Shown here: positions 50,868 through 59,701 of the stretch, in pieces
Position numbering within the stretch: position 1 is the first letter of the stretch
Layout: each line of letters starts with the position of its first letter
Assembly (NCBI RefSeq): GCF_022370755.2
Contig: NZ_CP092364.2
Span: 1,240,001 to 1,304,000 of the forward strand
Source of the DNA: Mycolicibacterium goodii
GTDB lineage: Bacteria > Actinomycetota > Actinomycetes > Mycobacteriales > Mycobacteriaceae
Direction: 5' to 3'
DNA: 64,000 bases
Position numbers and translations under genes: made by a program
Notes under the pieces: generated by a model
Told to the model about the DNA's origin: nothing
Database searches by the model: none
What the model saw: only the letters and a program-made list of their open reading frames with translations

Positions 50868-50889
50868 AATGTCATAACAAAGTATTGAC
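50868..50889 (+). promoter_or_regulatory. IolR operator candidate upstream of the importer operon (site 2)
   Basis: AATGTCATAACAAAGTATTG then AC, followed by T to give the -35-like TTGACT. It matches site 1 near iolC except at two positions, and lies about 100 bases before the binding-protein start. Confidence 0.75.
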
Positions 50890-50985
50890 TTTCGGATGTG
50901 AGCGGTATTACATCGACAGCGAGGCCGTGACGCTAGCCCACTGGCATGACCGAGCGCCGCGGTGACGTCGAAGCAAGGAGATGCA

Positions 50986-51975
50986 ATGAGGTTGAGTCGG
51001 CTCGTGGCGGCTGCCGGGGTAGGCGTACTCCTGCTGGGCGCCAGCGCGTGCTCCAGCACCGGGGGCAAGCCGGACAGCAGCGGCGGGGGTGACATGGGTG
51101 GCGGTACCGCCGACACCCCGCGGTTCACCGTCGCGATGATCACCCATGAGGTCCCGGGTGACTCCTTCTGGGATCTCGTGCGCAAGGGCGCCGAAGCGGC
51201 CGCGAAGAAGGACAACATCGAACTGCGGTACTCCTCGGACCCGGAGGCCCCGAACCAGGCCAACCACGTCCAGACCGCGGTGGACAGCGGGGTCGACGGC
51301 ATCGCGGTCACCCTGGCCAAACCCGATGCGATGAGGACCGCCGTGCAGAACGCGACGGCCAAGGGCATCCCGGTGGTGGCGTTCAACGCCGGTCTCGACG
51401 CGTGGCAGGGCATGGGCGTCAAGGAGTACTTCGGCCAGGACGGCTACATCGCGGGGCAGGAAGCCGGCAAACGACTGACCGCCGAAGGCGCCAAGAAGGT
51501 CATCTGCGTCATCCAGGAGCAGGGCCACGTCGACCTCGAAGCCCGTTGCGCCGGTGTGAAGAACACGTTCCCGGCCAGCGAGGTGCTCAACGTCAACGGC
51601 AAGGACATGCCGTCGGTGGAATCGACCATCACCGCCAAGCTGCAGCAGGATCCCTCGATCGACACGATCCTGACGCTCGGCGCACCGTTCGCGCTCACTG
51701 CCGTGCAATCTGCCAAGAACGCGGGCAGCCAGGCCAAGATCGCGACATTCGACACCAATGCCGCGCTCGTGGACGCCATCCAGAACGGCGACGTGCAGTG
51801 GGCCGTCGACCAGCAGCCGTTCCTGCAGGGATACCTCGCCGTCGACTCGCTGTGGTTGTTCCTCAACAACGGCAACGTGATCGGTGGTAACCAGCCCACC
51901 CTGACCGGCCCGTCGTTCATCGACAAGTCGAACATCGACGCGGTCGCCGAATACGCCAAGAACGGGACCCGTTAG
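50986..51975 (+). CDS. Sugar/polyol ABC transporter substrate-binding lipoprotein
   Basis: The 329-residue protein has a signal with lipobox GASAC and a Ser/Gly-rich linker, then the ribose-binding-protein fold: RFTVAMITHEVPGDSFWDLVRKGAEAAAK, SGVDGIAVTLAKPD, GIPVVAFNAG, and DVQWAVDQQPFLQGYLAVDSLW. ATG at 50986 has AAGGAG upstream. As it is linked to iolR and the inositol operon, its ligand is probably myo-inositol or a relative. Confidence 0.9.
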   Translation: MRLSRLVAAAGVGVLLLGASACSSTGGKPDSSGGGDMGGGTADTPRFTVAMITHEVPGDSFWDLVRKGAEAAAKKDNIELRYSSDPEAPNQANHVQTAVDSGVDGIAVTLAKPDAMRTAVQNATAKGIPVVAFNAGLDAWQGMGVKEYFGQDGYIAGQEAGKRLTAEGAKKVICVIQEQGHVDLEARCAGVKNTFPASEVLNVNGKDMPSVESTITAKLQQDPSIDTILTLGAPFALTAVQSAKNAGSQAKIATFDTNAALVDAIQNGDVQWAVDQQPFLQGYLAVDSLWLFLNNGNVIGGNQPTLTGPSFIDKSNIDAVAEYAKNGTR

Positions 51976-51977
51976 CC

Positions 51978-53036
51978 ATGAGCACCCAGGCAGATCTAGA
52001 CCTCGAATCCCACAAGGTCGTCCACGATGAACGCGTCAAGGAACAGAACAAGCTGCAGCGCTTGATCATCCGTCCGGAGATGGGCGCGGCGGTGGGTGCG
52101 GTCGGGATCTTCATCCTGTTCCTCATCGTCGCGCCACCGTTCCGTTCGCCGGAGTCGATGGCGACGGTGCTGTACGCCAGTTCGACCATCGGCATCATGG
52201 CGGTCGGGGTGGGACTGCTGATGATCGGCGGGGAGTTCGACCTGTCCGCCGGCGTCGCGGTCACCACGAGTTCGCTGGCCGCCTCGATGCTGGCCTACAA
52301 CCTGCACCTGAACCTGTGGGTGGGCGCCGCGCTGGCGCTCGTGCTGTCGCTGGCGGTCGGCTTCTTCAACGGTTTCCTCGTGATGCGGACCAAGATCCCG
52401 TCGTTCTTGATCACCCTGAGCACGTTCTTCATGCTCGCCGGCATCAACCTGGCGGTCACCAAGCTGCTCTCCGGACAGGTCGCCACGCCCAGCGTGTCGG
52501 ACATGGAAGGCTTCGACTCGGGCAGAACCGTTTTCGCGTCGGTGATCAAGGTCGGCCCGGTCGATGTCAGGATCACCGTGCTGTGGTGGATCCTGTTCAC
52601 CGTCATCGCCACCTACGTGCTGTTCAAGACCCGCATCGGCAACTGGATCTTCGCGGTGGGCGGTAACCAGGACAGCGCCCGCGCGGTCGGCGTCCCGGTC
52701 ACCAAGGTCAAGATCGGCCTGTTCATGGTCGTCGGGTTCTGCGCCTGGTTCGTCGGCATGCATCTGCTGTTCTCGTTCAACACCATTCAGTCCGGCCAGG
52801 GTGTCGGCAACGAGTTCTTCTACATCATCGCCGCGGTGATCGGCGGCTGCCTGCTCACCGGTGGGTACGGCACCGCGATCGGCACGCTGATCGGTGCGCT
52901 GATCTTCGGCATGACCAACCAGGGCATCGTGTACGCCGGGTGGAACCCGGACTGGTTCAAGTTCTTCCTCGGTGCGATGTTGTTGTTCGCGGTGGTCGCC
53001 AACAACGTCGTGCGCAACTACGCGGCGAAGAGGTGA
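51978..53036 (+). CDS. Sugar/polyol ABC transporter permease (RbsC/XylH type)
   Basis: 352 residues, about ten membrane helices. A charged N-terminus of about 35 residues precedes the first helix. GGEFDLSAGVAVTTSSLAASML and RAVGVPVTKVKIGLFMV, with the EAA-like coupling region, are typical of the RbsC family. Two bases after the binding-protein gene and four before the ATPase. Confidence 0.92.
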   Translation: MSTQADLDLESHKVVHDERVKEQNKLQRLIIRPEMGAAVGAVGIFILFLIVAPPFRSPESMATVLYASSTIGIMAVGVGLLMIGGEFDLSAGVAVTTSSLAASMLAYNLHLNLWVGAALALVLSLAVGFFNGFLVMRTKIPSFLITLSTFFMLAGINLAVTKLLSGQVATPSVSDMEGFDSGRTVFASVIKVGPVDVRITVLWWILFTVIATYVLFKTRIGNWIFAVGGNQDSARAVGVPVTKVKIGLFMVVGFCAWFVGMHLLFSFNTIQSGQGVGNEFFYIIAAVIGGCLLTGGYGTAIGTLIGALIFGMTNQGIVYAGWNPDWFKFFLGAMLLFAVVANNVVRNYAAKR

Positions 53037-53040
53037 GTAG

Positions 53041-53859
53041 ATGAGTACAACCGCTGAGGCCCCGATCGCCGAGACCCCGTCCGGTGGCGCTGTGCCGCTG
53101 GTCGAGTTCAAAGGCGTCGGCAAGAGCTACGGAAACATCATCGCGCTCAAGGACATCAACCTGCGCGTGGGCGCCGGAGAGGTCACGTGCGTGCTCGGTG
53201 ACAACGGTGCGGGCAAGTCGACGCTGATCAAGATCATCGCCGGTCTGCACAAGCCGACCGAGGGCGAGGTGCTCATCGACGGCAAGCCCACGGTGTTCGA
53301 ATCGCCCAAGGACGCGTTGAACGCGGGTATCGCCACGGTCTACCAGGACCTGGCAGTGGTGTCGCTGATGCCGGTGTGGCGCAACTTCTTCCTGGGCAAC
53401 GAGCTGCGCAAGAAGGGCATCCTCAAGTCGCTCGACATCAACGCGATGCGCGCCACCACGATCTCCGAGCTGCACAAGATGGGCATCGACCTGCCGGATG
53501 TGGACGCGCCGATCGGGTCGCTGTCCGGTGGCCAGCGCCAGTGTGTGGCGATCGCTCGGGCCATCTTCTTCGGGGCGCGGGTGCTGATCCTCGACGAGCC
53601 GACGGCAGCGCTCGGTGTCAAGCAGTCCGGAATGGTCCTGCGGTACATCACGGCCGCCAAGGATCAGGGGTTCGGCGTCATCTTCATCACGCACAACCCG
53701 CACCACGCGTACATGGTCGGAGACCACTTCATCCTGCTCAACCGCGGACGGCAGAAGCTGGACTGCACGTACGACGAGATCACGCTGGAGCACCTCACGC
53801 AGGAGATGGCGGGCGGCAACGAGCTCGAGGCGTTGAGCCACGAATTGGGCCGCAAGTAA
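53041..53859 (+). CDS. Sugar/polyol ABC transporter ATPase, single nucleotide-binding domain
   Basis: 272 residues with one ATPase domain: Walker [10 protein letters not shown] at about 53-61, signature LSGGQRQ, Walker [12 protein letters not shown], switch His in FITHNPHH. RbsA/XylG ATPases are usually fused tandem domains of about 500 residues; this one has only the first, as in the FrcA type, so it must act as a homodimer. Last gene of the importer operon; a long hairpin follows. Confidence 0.92.
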   Translation: MSTTAEAPIAETPSGGAVPLVEFKGVGKSYGNIIALKDINLRVGAGEVTCVLGDNGAGKSTLIKIIAGLHKPTEGEVLIDGKPTVFESPKDALNAGIATVYQDLAVVSLMPVWRNFFLGNELRKKGILKSLDINAMRATTISELHKMGIDLPDVDAPIGSLSGGQRQCVAIARAIFFGARVLILDEPTAALGVKQSGMVLRYITAAKDQGFGVIFITHNPHHAYMVGDHFILLNRGRQKLDCTYDEITLEHLTQEMAGGNELEALSHELGRK

Positions 53860-53868
53860 ACACCTGCC

Positions 53869-53924
53869 GAGCGTGGGCCCTGTGCACGGAAAATCCCGCC
53901 AAAGCGTGCACAAGGCCCACGCTC
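53869..53924. terminator. 20-bp hairpin between the importer and AraC genes
   Basis: Arms 53869-53888 and 53905-53924 pair over 20 bases with a single G-T position, loop 16 bases. It lies ten bases after each convergent stop, so it probably terminates both transcripts. Confidence 0.85.
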
Positions 53925-53933
53925 GTGGCGTTT

Positions 53934-54845
53934 TCAGGGCAGGCTCGCCGGTTCCGGCGCCTGTGCGGCGCGCAGGCGGGCCGCGTCCTGCCCTGGCGGG
54001 GCGCCGAACATGCGCCGGTACTCGCGGGTGAACTGTGACGGGCTGTCATAGCCGACGAGGTGCCCGACCGCGGCGACGTCACCGGGCTGCGCGACCAGCA
54101 GGGATCTGGCCTGTTGCAGACGGATCCGCTTCTGGAACTGCAATGGGCTCATGGCCGTCACGGCGCGGAAGTGACGGTGGAACACCGACGTGCTCATGCC
54201 GGCCATCCGCGCGAGATCCTCGATCCGGACGGGAGTCGCGTAGTTCTCCCGCATCCAGGTGATCGCGCGGTTGACGTAGGTGAGCGCGCTGTCGGCCAGC
54301 GCGATCTGGCGGACCGTGGCGCCGTGCGGCCCGGTGAGCAGACGCCACAGGATCTCCTGCTCGATCAGCGGCGCGAGCACCGGTGCGTCGTCGGGGCGTT
54401 CGATCAACCGCAACAATCTGGCGACGGCGTCGAGCATCTCGGCGTCGGCGTCCGCGACGGCGATCGCGGGCTCCGCTGTCGTGGAGCGCGGTGCCGGGCG
54501 GACAGGGGTCCGCAGTGCCAGTTCGGCCAGCGCGGCCGGACGCAACACCAGGCCCATGCCCATCGACGGCTGCGTCGTGTCGAGGTAGTGGCCGGTGATG
54601 GGCAGGCTCGCCGTGACGATCAGCATCTGGCCGGCCCGGTACTCGAAAACCTCGTCGCCGAGCAGGATGCGCTTGCCGCCCTGGGCCATCACCACCAGCA
54701 GCGGCTCGGTCAGCGCATAGTTCGGTGCTGCCGAGCCGGCAACCTTCGACAGCACCAGGCCGTCGATGGGTGTCTGCAGGTCCGGTCGCGCGTGCTTTTC
54801 GATGCGCTCGCTGATCTCCGCCAGCAGGTCCCGCTCCATGAGCAT
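53934..54845 (-). CDS. AraC-family transcriptional regulator
   Basis: 303 residues: an N-terminal AraC_N cupin-like sensor (VLSKVAGSAAPNYALTEPLLVVMAQGGKRILLGDEVFEYRAGQMLIV) and two C-terminal helix-turn-helices (IEDLARMAGMSTSVFHRHFRAVTAMSPLQFQKRIRLQQAR, VGHLVGYDSPSQFTREYRRMFGAPPGQDAAR). This subgroup is often divergent from a redox gene; here it is divergent from the aldo/keto reductase across 141 bases. Confidence 0.9.
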   Translation of the reverse strand: MLMERDLLAEISERIEKHARPDLQTPIDGLVLSKVAGSAAPNYALTEPLLVVMAQGGKRILLGDEVFEYRAGQMLIVTASLPITGHYLDTTQPSMGMGLVLRPAALAELALRTPVRPAPRSTTAEPAIAVADADAEMLDAVARLLRLIERPDDAPVLAPLIEQEILWRLLTGPHGATVRQIALADSALTYVNRAITWMRENYATPVRIEDLARMAGMSTSVFHRHFRAVTAMSPLQFQKRIRLQQARSLLVAQPGDVAAVGHLVGYDSPSQFTREYRRMFGAPPGQDAARLRAAQAPEPASLP

Positions 54846-54986
54846 GTCCCCACTGAATCATCCGACCCGCACGATCGTCGAGAGATCAGCAGGATTGTGC
54901 AAGAGGTCGAGAGGATCGCGCTACCGTCGCGCGTCTCCCGGCGGTTGTATGGAGTCATCCAATTCCCCTGAAGAAAGAGAACTTCG

Positions 54987-56072
54987 ATGACCCTGGACAG
55001 CTACGTCACCCTCGGCAGATCGGGCCTTCGGGTCAGCCCCTTCGCGCTCGGTGCCATGACCTTCGGAGAGGATTTCGGTGCCGTCGGAGCCTCGGTCGAG
55101 GACTCCGAGCGCATCCTCTCGGCCTATCTCGAGCGTGGCGGCAACTTCATCGACACCGCCAACTTCTACACCAACGGCCACTCCGAGAAGATTCTCGGCG
55201 ACTTCTTCGCCCGCACGCCGGGCCGCCGTCAGCATGTGGTGCTGGACTCGAAGTTCTTCGGCAACATGTTCCCGGGCGACCCGAACGGCGGCGGGGCAGG
55301 CCGGTCGGCCATCATCCATCAACTGCACGACACGCTGCGACGACTGCAGACCGACTACCTCGACGTGTACTGGCTGCACAACTGGGATCGCAACACGCCC
55401 ATCGAGGAGACCATGCGGACCCTCGACGACCTCGTGCGAGCGGGAACGGTCCGCTACATCGGTTTCTCCAACACCCCGGCGTGGGTCACCGCTTCGGCCC
55501 AGACCATGGCGCTGCTGCGGGGCTGGACCCCGCTGATCGCGTTGCAGGTGGAGTACTCGCTGCTGGCCCGCACGGTCGAGAGTGAACTGGCTCCGTTCGC
55601 ACAGGATCAGGGCATCGCGCTGGTGCCGTGGAGTCCGTTGAAGAACGGGTTTCTCTCCGGCAAGTACCGGCGCGACTCCGCAGCCGTCGACTCGGCCAGG
55701 GCGGCCTTCGTCGGCGGCGGCCCCACCGATTCGGAGTACGACGTCATCGAGGCGGTCGCCGGCATCGCGAGCGAGCTCGAAATCACCTCTGCGGCAGTGG
55801 CCTTGGCCTGGCTGCGGGCGCGCCCCGGTACCGTCGTGCCGATCATCGGTGCGCGACGCCTGGAGCACCTGGAGTCCAACCTGGAGGGGCTCGGCGTCGA
55901 ACTGACACCCGAGCATTTGAAGCTGCTCGATGCGGTTTCTGCGCCGGTGCTGAGTTACCCGGCCGAGTTCAACGGCGAACTGCGCGCGAACCTGCAGTTC
56001 GCGGGCGCCACCGTCGACGGCGAGCGGTCGACGGTGTACCCGGCCGCGCTCGGCAGCGGCGTCCGCTACTGA
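54987..56072 (+). CDS. Aldo/keto reductase
   Basis: NADPH-dependent reductase, 361 residues. GNFIDTANFYTNGHSE carries the Asp and Tyr of the tetrad, VVLDSKFFGN the Lys and DVYWLHNWD the His; RYIGFSNTPAWV and VPIIGARRLEHLESNL are the cofactor motifs. Likely controlled by the divergent AraC regulator. The 3' end overlaps the stop of the convergent hyi-like gene by seven bases. Confidence 0.9.
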   Translation: MTLDSYVTLGRSGLRVSPFALGAMTFGEDFGAVGASVEDSERILSAYLERGGNFIDTANFYTNGHSEKILGDFFARTPGRRQHVVLDSKFFGNMFPGDPNGGGAGRSAIIHQLHDTLRRLQTDYLDVYWLHNWDRNTPIEETMRTLDDLVRAGTVRYIGFSNTPAWVTASAQTMALLRGWTPLIALQVEYSLLARTVESELAPFAQDQGIALVPWSPLKNGFLSGKYRRDSAAVDSARAAFVGGGPTDSEYDVIEAVAGIASELEITSAAVALAWLRARPGTVVPIIGARRLEHLESNLEGLGVELTPEHLKLLDAVSAPVLSYPAEFNGELRANLQFAGATVDGERSTVYPAALGSGVRY

Positions 56073-56842
56073 ACGGTGAACGCCGCGCGGAATGCCTCCA
56101 GCGCCGCGACACTGTCGCGCTCGGCGTATGCCTCCATCCCGACGGTCCCGGCGTAACCACTGTCGCGCAACGCCTTCGCCACCGCGGGGTAGTGGATCTC
56201 CCCGGTGCCGGGCTCGCAGCGTCCCGGCACGTCGGCCACCTGGATCTCGCCGATGGCCGCTCCGGCGCGGCGCACCAGTTCGACGAGGTTTCCCTCGCCG
56301 ATCTGGGCGTGGTAGAGGTCGAGCATCATCTTGACGTTCGGATGCCCGACACCCTCGACGAGGGCCAGGGTGTCCTTCGCGCGGGCCAGGGGGACGCCTG
56401 GATGGTCGACGATCGTGTTGAGGTTCTCCAGGCAGAACGTCACGTCCGCCTCGGCGCCCAGTTCACCGAGCGCCTCAAGCCCCCGCAGCGCCGACAGCCA
56501 CATGGAGCCGGTGGCACGGTGCTGCGGCCGGGCGGCCTTCCCGTCGACCAGCTCGCCCGGGTGCACGACCAGACGCGGAACCCCGAGCACTGCAGCGGCT
56601 TTCACGGCATCGTGGGCGGTCCGCACCACCTCGCGCGCCCCGTCGGGGTCGTAGAGGTCGCCGTGCAGGTATCCCGTCATCGACGAGAAGACCGCACCGG
56701 TGGAGGCGAGCGCATCCAGATCCTTGTCGGCGAAGCTCCAGATCTCCACGGCGAAGCCCATCTCGGAGATCCGGCGCACGCGTTCGACGATGTCGAGGTC
56801 GGTGAACACCATCTCGGCACACACGGCCAGCTCGAAGCTCAT
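56066..56842 (-). CDS. Hydroxypyruvate isomerase-like TIM barrel
   Basis: 258 residues of the Hyi/AP_endonuc_2 fold: LAVCAEMVFTDLDIVERVRRISEMGFAVEIWSF, LVVHPGEL, FCLENLNTIVDHPG, KMMLDLYHAQIGEGN, EIQVADVPGRCEPGTGEIHY and VGMEAYAE, which contain the metal and base residues of Hyi. The family isomerises hydroxypyruvate or related short keto-sugars. It is the last gene of a five-gene overlapping operon, and its ATG overlaps the stop of the dehydrogenase before it as ATGA. Confidence 0.82.
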   Translation of the reverse strand: MSFELAVCAEMVFTDLDIVERVRRISEMGFAVEIWSFADKDLDALASTGAVFSSMTGYLHGDLYDPDGAREVVRTAHDAVKAAAVLGVPRLVVHPGELVDGKAARPQHRATGSMWLSALRGLEALGELGAEADVTFCLENLNTIVDHPGVPLARAKDTLALVEGVGHPNVKMMLDLYHAQIGEGNLVELVRRAGAAIGEIQVADVPGRCEPGTGEIHYPAVAKALRDSGYAGTVGMEAYAERDSVAALEAFRAAFTVQ

Positions 56843-57831
56843 CGCGGCGCCATCCCCGCGGCCCGGTACGCCTCATCGACGAACGCCATGTTGGTCACCG
56901 CGTCGTCGACACCGAACGGCAACGGGGTGCCGTCTTGCACGTGCGCGGCGAACGCCTCCAACTGGTAGGTGTACGACGGGCGGGTGCCCGGGTGTTCGAC
57001 CCGGACACCCGCGCCCGTCATCACCGTGAGGCGATCGTCGAGATTGGGCCGGATGAAGTCGTGCACCAAGGCCTCACCGTCGGACCCGGTTATGGTGAGG
57101 GTGAACGAGTAGTCCTCGGCCACCATGGAATTGGTACTCACACCGGTGCCGCCGCCAGGGAAGACGAAATCGACCTCGCACCACGCGTCCACGCCAGGCG
57201 TGCGCTCCTCGGCCCGCGCGCCCAGGATCTTCGGGTCCCCGCCCAGTCCGTCGACGCCCGCACGACCCAGCATGCGCATGACGTGGATGCCGTAACAACC
57301 CAGATCCATGAGCGCACCACCCGCCAGTTCCAGCGACCATCGCGGGTCGTCATCGGAAGGGGCGGGCATGGCCATCCGCACTTCGACGCGCGTGATCTCG
57401 CCCAGTTCACCGTCGGCGGCCAGCGCGAACGCGCGCCGTGCCACCGGGTGGAACAGGTAGTGGAATCCTTCCAGCACCGGCACCCCGGCCCTCACCGCTG
57501 CCTGTGCGACGGTGGCGGCTTCGGATTCGTTGCGCGCGAATGGTTTCTCGCTCAGCACCGGTTTCCCCGCCGCGATCGCCGCGAGGTTCCACGGTGCGTG
57601 CAGTCCGTTGGCCAACGGGTTGTAGACGATGTCGACGTCCGCGTCCTCGACGACGTCGCGGTAGGAGTGCAGCACGCGTTCCACGCCGTACTTCTCGGCG
57701 AACGCCTCGGCACGCCGCCGGTCGCGAGCGGCGATGGCCACCAGTCGGTGTCCGAGATCCTCGGCCGGGCCCACGATGGCCTTCTCGGCGATGCGGGACG
57801 CGCCGAGGATCCCGATGCGCAGTGCGGTCAT
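56839..57831 (-). CDS. Gfo/Idh/MocA-family dehydrogenase A
   Basis: 330-residue NAD(P)-dependent sugar/polyol dehydrogenase. It begins RIGILGASRIAEKAI, has VLSEKPFARN (EKP motif) and LEGFHYLFHPVARRA, and ends in a GFO_IDH_MocA_C fold with GGALMDLGCYGIHVMRML, where the Asp-x3-His placement resembles glucose-fructose oxidoreductase-type members rather than IolG. Coupled by ATGA to both neighbours. Confidence 0.85.
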   Translation of the reverse strand: MTALRIGILGASRIAEKAIVGPAEDLGHRLVAIAARDRRRAEAFAEKYGVERVLHSYRDVVEDADVDIVYNPLANGLHAPWNLAAIAAGKPVLSEKPFARNESEAATVAQAAVRAGVPVLEGFHYLFHPVARRAFALAADGELGEITRVEVRMAMPAPSDDDPRWSLELAGGALMDLGCYGIHVMRMLGRAGVDGLGGDPKILGARAEERTPGVDAWCEVDFVFPGGGTGVSTNSMVAEDYSFTLTITGSDGEALVHDFIRPNLDDRLTVMTGAGVRVEHPGTRPSYTYQLEAFAAHVQDGTPLPFGVDDAVTNMAFVDEAYRAAGMAPR

Positions 57832-58697
57832 GCCGTCAGCGTGTTGAGGTAGGCGACGCTGGTACGCACGTCGCGCAGCGGACCCTCGTCGGTGGGTTCG
57901 GCGTCGAGGATCGTGTCCTGCTCCATCACGAACCAGCCGTCGAAGCCGTTGTCGCACAACACCGAGACGATGCCGGAGATATCGATGTCCCCGGTGCCCA
58001 GCGGTGTGTAGATGCCGGCGCGCACCGCGTCGGTGTAGCTCACCTCTCCGGCGCGCACGCGTGCTGCGAGTGCGGCGTCCACATCCTTGAGGTGCGCGTG
58101 CTTGATGCGGTGTGGCACCGCCTTGGCGAGTTCGAGCGGATCGGTGCCACCGATCAACAGGTGGCCGGTGTCCAGACACAGCGGAACCGACGATCCGGCG
58201 AGCACCCGGTCCACGTCTTCACGGGTCTCCACCATGGTGCCGACATGCGGGTGCAGCACGGCCAGCAGCCCGGCGTCATCGGCGATCTGTGCCAGGCGAT
58301 CCAGGTTGGACAGCAGGGTTGCCCATTGCCGCTCGGTGAGGGTCGGACGGGAATCGTAGCCGTCGGCCCCGGTGGCCGCGGCCAGCACCACCACACCCGC
58401 ATTCGCGGCGCGAAGTGAGGCCAGGGGTCCGGCCAGATCCTCGGCGGGGTCGTGTTCGGCGTCGTGCAACACCACCGGCACGAACCCGCCGACACAGGAA
58501 AGGTCATGTGCGCCGAGCACAGCCGTCAACTCGCCGGTGTCCGACGGCAGGAACCCGTCGGGACCGAGTTCGGTCGCGGCCAGACCCGCGGTGCGCATCT
58601 CGGACAGCACCCGGTCGCGGTCCAGTTGATGACCCCAGCCCGGCACCTCGCACACGCCCCACGAGATCGGTGCACCCGCGATTTTCATTCCGGTCAT
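57828..58697 (-). CDS. IolE-like TIM-barrel protein (second cluster)
   Basis: 289 residues beginning KIAGAPISWGVCEVPGW, the SWGV signature shared with IolE. Metal-site stretches are GLLAVLHPHVGTMVETREDVD, PLCLDTGHLLIGGTDP and HAHLKDVD, with GWFVMEQD near the end. It may dehydrate or epimerise a keto-cyclitol or other keto-sugar. The ATG (MTGMKIAG) overlaps the stop of the upstream dehydrogenase; an ATG three codons later is possible. Confidence 0.83.
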   Translation of the reverse strand: MTGMKIAGAPISWGVCEVPGWGHQLDRDRVLSEMRTAGLAATELGPDGFLPSDTGELTAVLGAHDLSCVGGFVPVVLHDAEHDPAEDLAGPLASLRAANAGVVVLAAATGADGYDSRPTLTERQWATLLSNLDRLAQIADDAGLLAVLHPHVGTMVETREDVDRVLAGSSVPLCLDTGHLLIGGTDPLELAKAVPHRIKHAHLKDVDAALAARVRAGEVSYTDAVRAGIYTPLGTGDIDISGIVSVLCDNGFDGWFVMEQDTILDAEPTDEGPLRDVRTSVAYLNTLTA

Positions 58698-59701
58698 GAG
58701 TTCCGGACCTCCTCGATCCGCACGGGTGCGCCGCGGCGCAGTGATTCGGTGGCGGCCTCGGCCATCCAGGCCACCTCGACGGCGTCGGCCACGGTGGCGC
58801 CGGGGATCGGGTTGCCCTTGACCACTTCGACGAACCCGGCCAACTCGCTGCGGAACGCCGCGGTGAACCGGTCCATGAAGAAGTGGTGATACGGACCCGT
58901 CGGAAACTCGTTGTCGGGATCCATGTTCTGCAGCGGGGTGCCCTGATCCCAGCCGGCGACGATCGAGTTGTTGAACCCGTGCACCTCCAGGCGGCAGTCG
59001 TAACCGCGTGCGTTGTAGCGGGCCGCCGAGACGATGCCGAGCGCCCCGCCGTCGAACCGGACGACCACCGCGGCGGTGTCGACGTCACCGTATTCGGTGA
59101 AGCGCGGATCGCCCTGCACTGTGCCGGTGGCGTACACCTCGACGGCGTTCTGCCCGGTGATCCACCGCAGCGCGTCGAAATCGTGGACCGCGCAATCGCG
59201 GAAGATCCCACCCGAGCCCTTGATGTAGTCCATCGACGGGGGAGCGGGGTCCATGGTGGTGCTGCGCACGGTGTGCAGCGCGCCGAGCGACCCGGAATCC
59301 ACCTCACGCTTGGCCGCGGCGAACGCGGCGTCGAACCGGCGTTGGTAGCCCACCTGGACGGGAACCCCGGACCGGGCGATCGACTGGGCCACGCGCGCAC
59401 TCTCCGCGGCGGTCGAGGCGATGGGTTTCTCGCAGAACGTCGGCAATCCGCGGTGCACGGCGGCCAGCGTCAGTTCGGCGTGGGCGGGGGTCGCGGCCGC
59501 GACCACCACGCCGTCGACGCCGGAATCGAGCAGTTCTTCGACCGAATCGGCCGGTTTGGCACCGTGTTTGGCCGCGACGGCAGCCACCACGTCGGGACGC
59601 TCGTCGGCCACCACCAGGCCGTCGACGCCGTCCAGGCTGCTCAGGGTGTCGACGTGGAAGGCGCCGATGCGGCCCAACCCGATTACGCCGAGCGTGGTCA
59701 T
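58694..59701 (-). CDS. Gfo/Idh/MocA-family dehydrogenase B, inositol 2-dehydrogenase-like
   Basis: 335 residues: GVIGLGRIGAFHVDTL, PTFCEKPIASTA, VGYQRRFDAAFAAAK, and SGGIFRDCAVHDFDALRWITG, with the Asp-x3-His pair of IolG-type enzymes. It is closer to inositol dehydrogenases than the other family member of this operon. Couples by ATGA to the PhyH gene before it and the IolE-like gene after it, so it may make the keto-substrate for that protein. Confidence 0.86.
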   Translation of the reverse strand: MTTLGVIGLGRIGAFHVDTLSSLDGVDGLVVADERPDVVAAVAAKHGAKPADSVEELLDSGVDGVVVAAATPAHAELTLAAVHRGLPTFCEKPIASTAAESARVAQSIARSGVPVQVGYQRRFDAAFAAAKREVDSGSLGALHTVRSTTMDPAPPSMDYIKGSGGIFRDCAVHDFDALRWITGQNAVEVYATGTVQGDPRFTEYGDVDTAAVVVRFDGGALGIVSAARYNARGYDCRLEVHGFNNSIVAGWDQGTPLQNMDPDNEFPTGPYHHFFMDRFTAAFRSELAGFVEVVKGNPIPGATVADAVEVAWMAEAATESLRRGAPVRIEEVRNS

